In this document: positions 45,094 through 53,897 of the stretch, piece after piece
How the letters are laid out: every line of letters starts with the position of its first letter
Position numbering within the stretch: the first letter of the stretch is position 1
Origin: Dorea formicigenerans
GTDB taxonomy: Bacteria; Bacillota; Clostridia; Lachnospirales; Lachnospiraceae
Assembly: GCF_025150245.1 (NCBI RefSeq)
Contig: NZ_CP102279.1
Span: forward strand, 186,001 to 250,000
Length of the DNA: 64,000 bases
Direction: 5' to 3'
Program-made: the position numbers and the translations under genes
Notes under the pieces: generated by a model
Database searches by the model: none
What the model was told of the DNA's origin: nothing
The model's input: the letters and a program-made list of their open reading frames with translations, nothing else

Positions 45094-47049
45094 ATGCAGA
45101 GAACGAAAAAGATAACCGCATTTGTACTTGCGATTGCTCTTTGCGTGGGGATGCTGCAGACACTTGGGGTGAATGCAAAAGCCGCGGACACGGGTAAACA
45201 TATGGACGTATTATTTACACATGATACGCATTCGCATCTGAACAGTTTTTCTACGATCGTTGATGGAAAACAAGAAGAGGTCGGAGGATTTGCAAGGCTC
45301 AAGACTTTAATTGACGAGCAGAAAGAAAAAAATCCGGATACGCTCTATCTGGATGGTGGAGATTTTTCTATGGGAACGTTGATCCAGACGGTGTATGAGA
45401 CAGAGGCGGCAGAGCTTCGTATGCTAGGCTATCTTGGATGTGATGTGACGACCTGGGGAAATCATGAGTTTGACTATCGTTCCAGTGGACTTGCTAATAT
45501 GCTGAATACTGCAAAGGCTTCCGGTGAAAATGTTCCGTCACTGGTCGTTTGTAATGTGGACTGGAGCGCTATGGAGAAAGCGGGCTTAACGGAAGGACAG
45601 CAGCAGATTAAAGATGCATTTGAGAACTACGGAGTGAAAGATTATGTAGTTGTACAGAAAGGTGATGTCAAAATAGCAGTTTTTGGTGTATTTGGTAAAG
45701 ATTCGCTGGATTGCGCGCCAACATGCGAACTGCTTTTTGAAGATCCGATCGAGGCTTCTAAGAAGACGGTGGAAGAGATTAAGAAAAATGAGGACGTGGA
45801 TATGATTGCCTGCGTATCTCATAGTGGTACCGTGGAAGATGAAGATAAATCTGAAGACGAGATTCTTGCGAAAAATGTGCCGGATATAGATTTGATTATC
45901 AGCGGACACACACATACACAATTAGATGAGCCGATTCAGCACGGAGATACTTATATTGTTTCCTGTGGAGAATATGGAAGAAATCTTGGAACGATTTCTA
46001 TGACGCAGAAAGATGATGGACGCTGGGACGTGGATACTTACGAGTTGATTCCGGTTACGGATGAGATAAAGGCGGATGCTGCAACACAGGAGCGGATTGA
46101 TGAGCTGATGGAGACGGTTGATACGAATTATCTGTCACATTTTGGATATACAAAAGATCAGATTCTTGCGGAAAATGATATTGAATTCAGCAGTGTGGAC
46201 GATATGTATAATGAGCATGAGGAGCTGAATCTCGGAGACATCATGTCTGATGCATATGTGTATGCGGTGGAAAATTCCGAGTACTATGACGGTGATCCGG
46301 TCGATGTGGCGGTTGTTCCGAGCGGAACAGTACGTGATACTTATACAAAAGGGGATGTCACGGTCGAACAGGTCTACAATTCATTTTCACTTGGAATTGG
46401 GAAGGATGGGCTGGCGGGTTATCCGCTGATCAGCGCTTATCTGACAGGAAAAGAATTGAAACTTGTGGCGGAAATTGATGCGTCTGTTTCAGATTTTATG
46501 ACGATTGCCAGACTTTATTGTAGCGGTCTTAACTTTACATACAATCCGCATCGCATGATACTCAATAAAGTGACAGATTGCTATCTGATGGAAGCGCAGG
46601 GGGAAGGAAACAGAGAAGAGATAGAAGATGACAAGCTGTATCATGTGGTGACAGACCTATATACAGGGCAGATGCTCGGTGCTGTCATGGACACATCTTA
46701 TGGACTGCTGTCTATTACGCCGAAGGACAAAGATGGAAATCCAATCGAAAACCTGGAAGATCAGGCAATTATGGAAGGCAATCAGGAGCTGAAAGCATGG
46801 GCTGCTATTGCCAGATATATGGAGTCCTTTGATGATACAGATGGTGATGGTATTGCAAATGTGTCGGAATATTATAATGAAAAACACGACCGCAAGGTTG
46901 TGGAAGACAGCTGGAATATTATTGATCTTGTAAAACACCCGAATAAATTTTTGGCTATCATAGCGGGCATTTTTGTACTTGTAATTGTGCTGATTATTTT
47001 GCTCATATTGCTGGTTAAAAAAATTGTGCGGAAGATAAAAAATAATTAA
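45094..47049 (+). CDS. Exported, membrane-anchored 5'-nucleotidase/UshA-like metallophosphatase
   Basis: 651 residues from ATG 45094 (AAAGGAGA upstream). Signal peptide (1-36, ending NAKAAD), metallophosphatase domain with FTHDTHSH, LDGGDFSMG, WGNHEFD, CVSHSG and SGHTHTQ, then the 5'-nucleotidase C-terminal domain (about 350-540). A final membrane anchor FLAIIAGIFVLVIVLIILLI near 635 holds it at the surface. Releases phosphate from extracellular nucleotides. The nucleotidase substrate motif is less conserved, so specificity may differ. Confidence 0.85.
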   Translation: MQRTKKITAFVLAIALCVGMLQTLGVNAKAADTGKHMDVLFTHDTHSHLNSFSTIVDGKQEEVGGFARLKTLIDEQKEKNPDTLYLDGGDFSMGTLIQTVYETEAAELRMLGYLGCDVTTWGNHEFDYRSSGLANMLNTAKASGENVPSLVVCNVDWSAMEKAGLTEGQQQIKDAFENYGVKDYVVVQKGDVKIAVFGVFGKDSLDCAPTCELLFEDPIEASKKTVEEIKKNEDVDMIACVSHSGTVEDEDKSEDEILAKNVPDIDLIISGHTHTQLDEPIQHGDTYIVSCGEYGRNLGTISMTQKDDGRWDVDTYELIPVTDEIKADAATQERIDELMETVDTNYLSHFGYTKDQILAENDIEFSSVDDMYNEHEELNLGDIMSDAYVYAVENSEYYDGDPVDVAVVPSGTVRDTYTKGDVTVEQVYNSFSLGIGKDGLAGYPLISAYLTGKELKLVAEIDASVSDFMTIARLYCSGLNFTYNPHRMILNKVTDCYLMEAQGEGNREEIEDDKLYHVVTDLYTGQMLGAVMDTSYGLLSITPKDKDGNPIENLEDQAIMEGNQELKAWAAIARYMESFDDTDGDGIANVSEYYNEKHDRKVVEDSWNIIDLVKHPNKFLAIIAGIFVLVIVLIILLILLVKKIVRKIKNN

Positions 47050-47082
47050 ATGAAATAGATTTAAATGATAGACTAAACTAAG

Positions 47083-47123
47083 AAAAACCACCCTCTAAAC
47101 TTTTGACGAGTTGGGTGGTTTTT
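47083..47123. terminator. Bidirectional terminator
   Basis: AAAAACCACCC (47083-47093) pairs perfectly with GGGTGGTTTTT (47113-47123); serves the convergent genes on both sides. Confidence 0.85.
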
Positions 47124-47171
47124 CTATAATTACTTAACTAACGAAGTTTATAAAAGATACAGTTTTGAATC

Positions 47172-48017
47172 TTATCTTACTATAATTTTCCTGACCACAC
47201 AGCTTACTACTCCTGCAATGCACAGCGGCAGTAGTGTGGCTTTCAGCCCACCGTAAATAGACAGTCCGCCTTGTACACCGGTAAGCCAGCTTGGAGAACT
47301 TGGAATCAGGTGACTGAACATGGCGGCCAGATAGGAACCGGCGTAAATGATAACAAAGGACAAAAGCCCGCGCCCGGTATCCAGGCGGTTGTTGTGCCTG
47401 CTTCTGGCGCGTGTGCGGCTGGCAGCCCAGAAGAAGTTGAGCAGTTCATAACCGACCAGCACAGCTCCGACAGCCAGGTATGCGATTAGTGTGGTATCTT
47501 TCGTCTGTCCGAGTAACAGGATTTTTCCATAAGAACCGGCGTTACTTAAAAATGCTTTCAACAATGTCAGAATGATGAGAGCGATTAAAATCAGTGTGGC
47601 TGCCCGGAGAATGGTTCCGACTAATTTTTTAGTCGCGTTAATGCCGGTCTTAGCAATATTTGCAACCGGTTTTCCTACATTGGGCAATCCGCAACGCTTT
47701 TTCTTCTTGGATTTTTTGGAATCCGGATCCTGTTTGTCGTTGCGCTTTTCCTTTTTTGAATCTCTGCCGTTGCTGTTATAGTCATAATCATCATAATCGT
47801 CATCATAATAATCGTCATCATCATCATCATCATAATCATCATAATCATAATAGTCGGTGTCGCCATCATAACCGTCATAATCGTCGTAATCATTGTTATT
47901 ATCAGAACTATCTTCACTCAAATAGCTCCCAAGATCCTCCAGATCTTCATATACAACTTCGAAATCATCATCGAAGTAATTGTCAAATTCATTTGTCTGT
48001 TTCTTTTTGTTTCCCAT
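47172..48017 (-). CDS. Asp/Tyr-rich membrane protein
   Basis: 281 residues from ATG 48017; a GTG at 48023 is closer to the GGGAGGT site and may be used instead. Residues 1-85 are an extreme Asp/Tyr run (blocks such as DDYDGYDGDTDYYD), then a Lys-rich bridge (KKEKRNDKQDPDSKKSKKKK), then four to five membrane segments (TLILIALIILTLLKAFL and others). The acidic tail next to a basic patch suggests a cytoplasmic disordered arm. Family not recognised; role unknown. Confidence 0.6.
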   Translation of the reverse strand: MGNKKKQTNEFDNYFDDDFEVVYEDLEDLGSYLSEDSSDNNNDYDDYDGYDGDTDYYDYDDYDDDDDDDYYDDDYDDYDYNSNGRDSKKEKRNDKQDPDSKKSKKKKRCGLPNVGKPVANIAKTGINATKKLVGTILRAATLILIALIILTLLKAFLSNAGSYGKILLLGQTKDTTLIAYLAVGAVLVGYELLNFFWAASRTRARSRHNNRLDTGRGLLSFVIIYAGSYLAAMFSHLIPSSPSWLTGVQGGLSIYGGLKATLLPLCIAGVVSCVVRKIIVR

Positions 48018-48268
48018 AATCACTTATACCTCCCTGTGAGCAACTCATATTTTATAATGAATGCAAAAGGGACTCAAGAGATGTCACACAATCTTCACGA
48101 AACCGTAAGAAAATCTTCAGAAATGTGGAAAATGAGTGAGGACAGGGCATTGATTTTGGAAAAATTGTGTTATAATATGAATACCTGTGGATAAGTGCAA
48201 TATGTATGCACTCAAGAAGGTGGAATCTTACAGATTTAAAAGTAGTAGGTTGAATTGGAGGTAATGGT

Positions 48269-49252
48269 ATGGAATATGAAGGTAGAATTTGTCGTGCGCC
48301 AATGGAACGTGCATCTTACATGCTGCCGGTCATGGTCGGCTGCTCTTATAATAAATGTAAATTCTGTAATCTGTTCAGAGATTTAAAATATCGTGAGCTG
48401 CCGCTTGAGCAGGTCGAAGAGGAACTGCAAAGAGTGAAGAATCTGGGGGGAAATCCGAGAAAAATATTTCTTGGAGATGGTAATGCATTTGGACTGAAAA
48501 TGGATCGACTGCGTGCGATACTTGATTTGATTGATAAATATTTTCCGGATTGTCAGATGATCAACATGGATGCGACTGTAACAAGTATCCGGCTGAAAAG
48601 TGATGAGGAACTTCAGGAATTATATGACCGCAAGGTGAGACATTTATATCTGGGGATTGAAAGTGGTCTGGATGATGTGCTGAAGTTTATGAGAAAAGAG
48701 CATACCCAGGATCAGGCGTATAAAGAGATTGCAAGAATCCAAAAAGTCGGATTGATTTTTGATGCACATGTTATGTCTGGTGTTGCCGGTAAAGGCAGAG
48801 GCCAGGAAAATGCAATCGCTCTGGCAGAGTTCCTGAACAAGACGCAGCCGGATCGTATTGTTAACTTCTCTTTATTTCTTCATAATCAGGTTGCACTTTA
48901 TGAAGATATCAAATCCGGAGCATTTATTCCGGCAGATGAAGTGGAAAATATGGAAGAAGAGCGTACATTGATTGAGCTTCTGAAAGAAGGACCGGACGGA
49001 CATCAAATGCTTTATGATGGATTTAATGACTTCCTGGAACTTCGTGTGAAAGGGAAAGTTCCGAAAGATGCACCACGTATGATCGAGAAGCTGACAGAGG
49101 CGATTGAAAAATATAAAGGCGAGCCGCCGATTTATGCCTATGTAAAAGGTGACTGTCCGGATTTGTCTATGTGTGACGGTGGACGTTGGCTGTGGGAGAT
49201 GGATGACAGTAAGCTGGCTCAGTATAATGAAAAGGAAAAGAAACTGGGATAA
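48269..49252 (+). CDS. Radical SAM protein
   Basis: 327 residues. CSYNKCKFC gives the CxxxCxxC cluster site in MVGCSYNKCKFCNLFRDL; IFLGDGNAFGL and LYLGIESGLDDVLKFM are typical barrel strands of the Elp3/HemN-like group. It splits SAM to make a radical for an unknown substrate. Overlaps the following transporter gene by TAATG, so the two are co-expressed. Confidence 0.85.
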   Translation: MEYEGRICRAPMERASYMLPVMVGCSYNKCKFCNLFRDLKYRELPLEQVEEELQRVKNLGGNPRKIFLGDGNAFGLKMDRLRAILDLIDKYFPDCQMINMDATVTSIRLKSDEELQELYDRKVRHLYLGIESGLDDVLKFMRKEHTQDQAYKEIARIQKVGLIFDAHVMSGVAGKGRGQENAIALAEFLNKTQPDRIVNFSLFLHNQVALYEDIKSGAFIPADEVENMEEERTLIELLKEGPDGHQMLYDGFNDFLELRVKGKVPKDAPRMIEKLTEAIEKYKGEPPIYAYVKGDCPDLSMCDGGRWLWEMDDSKLAQYNEKEKKLG

Positions 49253-50121
49253 TGAATACAAGAGTAAAAGGATTCATATATTTATTGCTGTCCGCAGTCT
49301 ACTTTGGTTTTATGCCATTGCTTGTGAAAGTGATCTGCGCGGATGGAAGCGCGATAGTGGGAGCATTATTTTTAAGGTTTGCCCTGGCAATCATTCCGCT
49401 GTACATTTACCTGAAAGTGCGGAAAGTTCCGATGGAGCTATCTGTGGAGGAAGGAAAAAAGATTTTGTGTGTGACGGTGTTTGGCTATGGCATCACAGCG
49501 CTTCTTTTGTATAGTGCGTACGATTATATGCCGTCAGGTATGGCGACGGTCATTCATTTTGGATATCCGGTTTTTGTGTTGCTTGGCAGTCTGATTTTCC
49601 TACGAAGACGTGTGCCTAAGCTGAAAATTGTGTGTGTTGGTCTGTGCATGATCGGTATTTTCCTGTCCTATGCAGGAAGCGGCGGTGAGGCAAAGCCGAT
49701 GGGATTTGTTTTTGCGCTTATATCCGGAATGACGTATGCATTTTACATATTATATCTGGAAGTGGGCGGGCTGCAGGATATCCCTGCTATGAAGATGATA
49801 TTTTATATGAATATTGTTGGCTCCATTATGGTATTTTTGATTGGAAAAGTATCGGGGAGTTTTGTGCTTCATATGAATGTAAACGCATGGATCGCAGCAT
49901 TTGTTTTGTCACTTGGCGCAGCGTTTATCGGAGTGGGATTTTTTCAGTATGGCGTACAGTATGTGGGAGCCCAGGATGCGGCAATTTTAAGTACATTTGA
50001 ACCGGTGACCAGTATGATCGTGGGGATTTTAGTCCTGCATGAGAGTGCAAGTCTTTCGTCGATGGCAGGCTGTATACTGATTCTTATATCCGTGACGGCA
50101 ACTGCGTTCGCTAAGTCATGA
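49252..50121 (+). CDS. EamA/DMT-family transporter
   Basis: 289 residues with ten predicted membrane segments in two EamA halves (1-140, 150-285). GYGITALLLYSAYDYMPSGM and AAILSTFEPVTSMIVGILVL are the conserved parts. Exports or imports an unknown small metabolite; coupled with the radical SAM gene. Confidence 0.85.
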   Translation: MNTRVKGFIYLLLSAVYFGFMPLLVKVICADGSAIVGALFLRFALAIIPLYIYLKVRKVPMELSVEEGKKILCVTVFGYGITALLLYSAYDYMPSGMATVIHFGYPVFVLLGSLIFLRRRVPKLKIVCVGLCMIGIFLSYAGSGGEAKPMGFVFALISGMTYAFYILYLEVGGLQDIPAMKMIFYMNIVGSIMVFLIGKVSGSFVLHMNVNAWIAAFVLSLGAAFIGVGFFQYGVQYVGAQDAAILSTFEPVTSMIVGILVLHESASLSSMAGCILILISVTATAFAKS

Positions 50122-50145
50122 TAGATTTTTTGAATAGTGATAGAG

Positions 50146-50196
50146 AAAAAAGAACGAAAAGTATTAGAATAAGCATGCTTTTCGTTCTTTTTTTTG
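50146..50196 (+). terminator. Strong intrinsic terminator
   Basis: AAAAAAGAACGAAAAG pairs with CTTTTCGTTCTTTTTT across a 17-nt loop. Confidence 0.85.
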
Positions 50197-50199
50197 TTG

Positions 50200-50532
50200 G
50201 CAGCGTTTGCTATTAAGGGAAAAATGTGGATTTATTGACAATAAAAATATATAAAGAGATTACTATTTAAATAATCAATTGGACAAATGGCAGACTGCAC
50301 GTTACACTATTCCCGGAGTTAAAAATGTTTTGAGTGTACAGACTCAAATACACAAATTTTGCTGAGAGAATGAGAGGAACAAAAGCATGTTAAAATCTTA
50401 TCTGAGGTAGGCTTAATAGTGGTCACACAGGCAGTATCATATTGCCACTATTTTGAGAACAGGAGAATTCTCCTGCATAAATACAGGTGTTACTATCGAC
50501 CTCACATCGATATTGACATTGATACATTTTGT
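50200..50532. other. 330-bp stretch without a gene, several hairpins
   Basis: Contains TTGAGT/ACTCAA (about 50331-50346), ATAGTGG/CCACTAT (about 50416-50452, with inner GGCA/TGCC) and the 14-bp palindrome AGGAGAATTCTCCT (50461-50474). Followed by a terminator at 50533. No reading frame or known riboswitch pattern is recognised; it could be an unassigned structured RNA. Confidence 0.35.
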
Positions 50533-50563
50533 AAAAGCGTGCTGTCGCCAGGCACGCTTTTTT
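50533..50563 (+). terminator. Intrinsic terminator
   Basis: AAAAGCGTGC (50533-50542) pairs with GCACGCTTTT (50552-50561), then TT. It ends whatever plus-strand RNA arises in the preceding gap. Confidence 0.75.
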
Positions 50564-50622
50564 CGTATCTAAAATTGATGATATCAGTGCAGAAAACGAA
50601 GTAATCAGCAGTTCGACTTGAT

Positions 50623-50892
50623 TTAAGCTTCTTCCTCTGCCCGTTTTACGACTTCGTCGATGTCCAGTGACAGGCTTCCGTCCTGGAACTGGAAGCAAGG
50701 AACGCCGACCCAGTGGTTTTCCTTTACTTCATCAAAGATCGGGTTTGTGTCGCGGAGTGTGAGGAAACGTTTCAGATATCCGATATTGTCGGAAAATTCC
50801 ATATACAGATACTGGATTCCTTTCTCTTTTAAAATTTCTTCTGCCTCGACGCAGTCTGGGCATGCTTTTGTTCCATACATTACAACTTTCAT
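50623..50892 (-). CDS. Glutaredoxin-like protein
   Basis: 89 residues from ATG at 50892, preceded on the minus strand by AAAGGAGT. YGTKACPDCVEAEEILKEKG has the redox CPDC site; VGVPCFQFQDG is the cis-Pro loop. A cytoplasmic thiol-disulfide carrier of the glutaredoxin/NrdH type. It is next to the TlpA-like lipoprotein and a cystine-type transporter, in keeping with thiol metabolism. Confidence 0.82.
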   Translation of the reverse strand: MKVVMYGTKACPDCVEAEEILKEKGIQYLYMEFSDNIGYLKRFLTLRDTNPIFDEVKENHWVGVPCFQFQDGSLSLDIDEVVKRAEEEA

Positions 50893-51030
50893 GTGTAACT
50901 CCTTTCTTTTAAAAAATTTTTTCCTGTCTGCTATACGGGTTTGCAAAATAATAAAGTGCTAAGTGTACTGCTTACTTTGTGCGGTCTGAATTCATGTGTG
51001 TTTAAACTGGCTTTAGATTCATCGGACTTG

Positions 51031-51071
51031 CGCCAGACTATCTAAATCGCTTGTGAATCTGGAGTCTGGCG
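51031..51071. repeat. Hairpin between the glutaredoxin-like and TlpA-like genes
   Basis: CGCCAGACT (51031-51039) pairs perfectly with AGTCTGGCG (51063-51071), flanked by AGATTCA/TGAATCT. No T-run on either strand. Confidence 0.45.
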
Positions 51072-51075
51072 TGAA

Positions 51076-51666
51076 TTAGTTTGCTTCGTAAGCTTCCTGT
51101 AAAGCACGGCGCAGCTTCGTGTACTGGCTGTCTGCATCTTTTGCTCCGAGAAATGTCTCGGTAACAAGTCCGTCTTTTCCTACTATAACTGTATAAGGGA
51201 TACCGGCACTCGGATAAAGATTACTGATATTGCTTTCGGTGTCGCAGGCAACCGGAAATGAATAATTCTTTGCCTCGATAAATGTATCAATAGTATCTTC
51301 ATCTTCGCCTACATTTACTCCGACAATTACAATCTGGTCACCATACTCTTCATAAAGCTTCTCGATGGCGGGCATTTCCTTGACGCAGTTGCTGCACCAG
51401 GTTGCCCAGAAGTTCAAAAGAATGACCTGTCCTTTCTTATCGGAGAGGGTAAAAGTTTCGCCGTTATTCAACTTGGCGGTAAAATCCGGTGCTTCACTTC
51501 CAATTGCCATCTCTTGGTGAAGAGCAGAACTTCGTTTCCCACTTTTCTTTCCGGAAGATGTATCATTGGACTGACCGCCTGAGCAGCCAATCAGGACAAA
51601 GACAGAGAAAAAACACAGACAAAAACAGAACAGTGGTTTATAAATTTTTTTGAAAAATTTAAACAT
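51076..51666 (-). CDS. TlpA/ResA-like thiol-disulfide lipoprotein
   Basis: 196 residues from ATG 51666 behind GGAGGC. Signal with lipobox VLIGCSGG, then a thioredoxin fold of the TlpA/AhpC type: GSEAPDFTAKLNNGETFTLS, the redox site FWATWCSNCVKEMP (WCxxC) and the cis-Pro loop GIPYTVIVG. Anchored outside the membrane, it probably reduces protein disulfides. Divergent from the symporter operon that starts at 51994. Confidence 0.88.
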   Translation of the reverse strand: MFKFFKKIYKPLFCFCLCFFSVFVLIGCSGGQSNDTSSGKKSGKRSSALHQEMAIGSEAPDFTAKLNNGETFTLSDKKGQVILLNFWATWCSNCVKEMPAIEKLYEEYGDQIVIVGVNVGEDEDTIDTFIEAKNYSFPVACDTESNISNLYPSAGIPYTVIVGKDGLVTETFLGAKDADSQYTKLRRALQEAYEAN

Positions 51667-51776
51667 GTTTCGTGTCTGCCTCCTGTGATTTTGCTGAAAA
51701 TATATTGTAGTTTCGTACAAATGAAGTATACAACATTTTCACCGAAATATACAAGACATACAAAGGGAAAGCTTTA

Positions 51777-51929
51777 TTGAAAAAAAGAATATATAGAGAC
51801 GCTTTTATCAAAAATCTTTATTGGACAAATGAAGAACATCAGATGTATGATTATTTGGGATTTGTGTGTGACTGCCTGAAACAATATGACAGATGGAAGG
51901 CGGGGACATACATTTTTATAAGGAAATAG
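51777..51929 (+). CDS. Possible 50-residue protein or remnant
   Basis: TTG start behind AAAGGGAAAG; KKRIYRDAFIKNLYWTNEEH and on, ending YIFIRK. Aromatic-rich and not obviously random, but no family is recognised and the start is weak. The remainder of the gap before 51994 holds a perfect ATAAGGAA/TTCCTTAT hairpin near 51920-51941. Confidence 0.3.
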   Translation: MKKRIYRDAFIKNLYWTNEEHQMYDYLGFVCDCLKQYDRWKAGTYIFIRK

Positions 51930-51993
51930 AATTCCTTATCAGTAACTATAAGTATTTCTAATCTAAAGGAGAAGAAAAAGGAGGTTTTTCAAA

Positions 51994-53379
51994 ATGGATG
52001 CACTTTTAAGTGTAAACTGGATAGCTCTTCTTGTACTTATGATCGCTCTGCTTTCTTTTAAAGCATTGAACTGGATCGCGTACAGAGTGAACTGGACAGT
52101 TGTAATTCTGATCAGTATGGTCATTGGTGCTGTCATTGGGGTAGTATTTGCTTCAGAGGGGAACACATACCTTGTGTGGCTGAATTTAATTGGACAGGCT
52201 TATGTAAAACTGATCAAAGCTTTGGTAGCACCGGTAATTTTAGTATCGGTTATTTCAGGACTGATTTCTCTGAACGATAAAGAGAAGATGAAAAAAATCG
52301 GAACGAAATCAGTATTCTGGCTTCTTATAACATCTGTAACAGCCATTGTTGTCACACTTGTTGTTGGGGCAGTGACTAATATTGGTAAAGGAGCAGGAGC
52401 AGTGTTTGCAGACATTTCCAGTGTCACAGACGCTACACTGAGCGCTTATCAGGAGATGGAAACATCTTTTGATACCATTCTTCTGAATCTGGTTCCAAGC
52501 AATATCGCAGCAGATCTTGCAGCAGATAATATCGTAGCAATCATTATTATTGCGGTTGCAGTTGCAGTTGCTTATGTAAGCATTTCTTCAGAAGAGGGAG
52601 AAGATAAAGTCCTTGTGATCAAGAAACTGATCGAGGCAGTTAAGAAGGTCATTTTCAACATTCTTGCATATGTAATTGATCTTACACCATACGCAGTGCT
52701 TTGCCTGACAGCATGTTCTGCAAGTCAGCTCTTAAGCGACAAAGAGGCGCTGGTACAGCTCGTACTTCTTGTTGTGATGGTGTTTGCTGCATGTCTTATC
52801 CAGTCATATGTTGTCAATGCGGTAATCTTGAAATCATTTGCCAAGGTTAATCCACTGAAGTTCTTTAAGAAAACATTTGACGCACAGGCAACAGCATTTA
52901 CAACAACAAGTAGTGTTGGAACAATGCCGATCACAATCGACAGACTGATCCGTAAAGTTGGTGTTGATGAGGAGGTCGCAAACTTTACAGCGCCTCTTGG
53001 AACAACAATCGGTATGGCAGGATGTACATGTGTATGGCCGATTCTTCTTGCAATGTTCTACCTTAACGCAACAGGACAGAGCTGGGGAGTAAGCCAGTAC
53101 CTTGTTATGTGCTTTATGTGTCTGGTACTTTCCCTTGGAAGCGCCGGAATGCCGGGAGTTGGAGTTATCACAGCAGTATCTCTGTTCAGCGCAGTGAATC
53201 TGCCGATCGCAGCAGTTGTACTTTTGATTCCGATCAACAACATTACAGACATGGTACGTACTCTTACAAATGTTACAGATGCCAGCGTATGTGCAGCAGT
53301 TGTAGCTCGTCAGAACGGACTTCTGAATGACGAAGTATTTGCAAAAGAGGACGAGAAATTAGAGAAAGGAGAGGCGTAA
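51994..53379 (+). CDS. Dicarboxylate/amino acid:cation symporter, TcyP-like
   Basis: 461 residues, the length of the DAACS family. Multiple membrane segments and the re-entrant loop TTTSSVGTMPITIDRLI, with the second hairpin GTTIGMAGCTCVWPIL and transport-core NNITDMVRTLTNVTDA. The GMAGC pattern and length fit sodium-coupled L-cystine carriers (TcyP/YdjN) better than glutamate carriers. Neighbouring thiol-redox genes support cystine as substrate, by inference. GGAGG precedes the ATG. Confidence 0.82.
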   Translation: MDALLSVNWIALLVLMIALLSFKALNWIAYRVNWTVVILISMVIGAVIGVVFASEGNTYLVWLNLIGQAYVKLIKALVAPVILVSVISGLISLNDKEKMKKIGTKSVFWLLITSVTAIVVTLVVGAVTNIGKGAGAVFADISSVTDATLSAYQEMETSFDTILLNLVPSNIAADLAADNIVAIIIIAVAVAVAYVSISSEEGEDKVLVIKKLIEAVKKVIFNILAYVIDLTPYAVLCLTACSASQLLSDKEALVQLVLLVVMVFAACLIQSYVVNAVILKSFAKVNPLKFFKKTFDAQATAFTTTSSVGTMPITIDRLIRKVGVDEEVANFTAPLGTTIGMAGCTCVWPILLAMFYLNATGQSWGVSQYLVMCFMCLVLSLGSAGMPGVGVITAVSLFSAVNLPIAAVVLLIPINNITDMVRTLTNVTDASVCAAVVARQNGLLNDEVFAKEDEKLEKGEA

Positions 53380-53382
53380 ATC

Positions 53383-53877
53383 ATGAAAAAATCAACCATC
53401 GCATTAATCGTAGCTGCAGTTGTATGTCTTGGCCTCTCAGCATTCTCAGCAAAAGCTTCTGTTACAAGAACGAACGAAGCTATTGAAGAAATTGGAGAGG
53501 TTACTTACTCCGAAGATTGCAAGGCTAAGATCGACCGTGCAGTGGAGTACTACAATGCACTCGACAAAAACCTGGACCTGCAGGAAAAAGTGAATAAAGA
53601 AGATATGAAAAATTTCGATGCTGCTAAAATTGAGTATGCACGTCTGGCAATCAAAGCTGCCAGTGTTGCAGATGCAAGAAAAGTACCGGAAGGATATACT
53701 TCTGATGATATTAAGAAATTTGTAACAGAGGCACGCGAAGTCGTAGACAGCTATCTGAGTGCTGACCAGACAAGTATGGTACCAAACTACGCAGACCTCA
53801 CAGAACTGGAAAAAGAATATACTTCAACAGGCGGATCAGGCGGATCTGATGAAGAAGTATCCGTTCCGATGTGCTAG
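53383..53877 (+). CDS. Exported helical protein of the symporter operon
   Basis: 164 residues. Signal peptide (MKKSTIALIVAAVVCLGLSA, cleavage near AKA-SV), then charged helices with paired residues EDCKAKIDRAVEYYNALDKN, ending in a Gly/Ser linker and VPMC. It starts 3 bp after the symporter stop, so its job is linked with that transporter, perhaps as an extracytoplasmic partner. No family recognised. Confidence 0.65.
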   Translation: MKKSTIALIVAAVVCLGLSAFSAKASVTRTNEAIEEIGEVTYSEDCKAKIDRAVEYYNALDKNLDLQEKVNKEDMKNFDAAKIEYARLAIKAASVADARKVPEGYTSDDIKKFVTEAREVVDSYLSADQTSMVPNYADLTELEKEYTSTGGSGGSDEEVSVPMC

Positions 53878-53897
53878 GAAGACAGAGAGGAGATTTA

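Noticed and set aside
47660-48019. His/Asn-rich plus-strand frame opposite the Asp/Tyr-rich arm
   Set aside because: It is the complement of the GAT/TAT repeats of the minus-strand gene and has no start signal.
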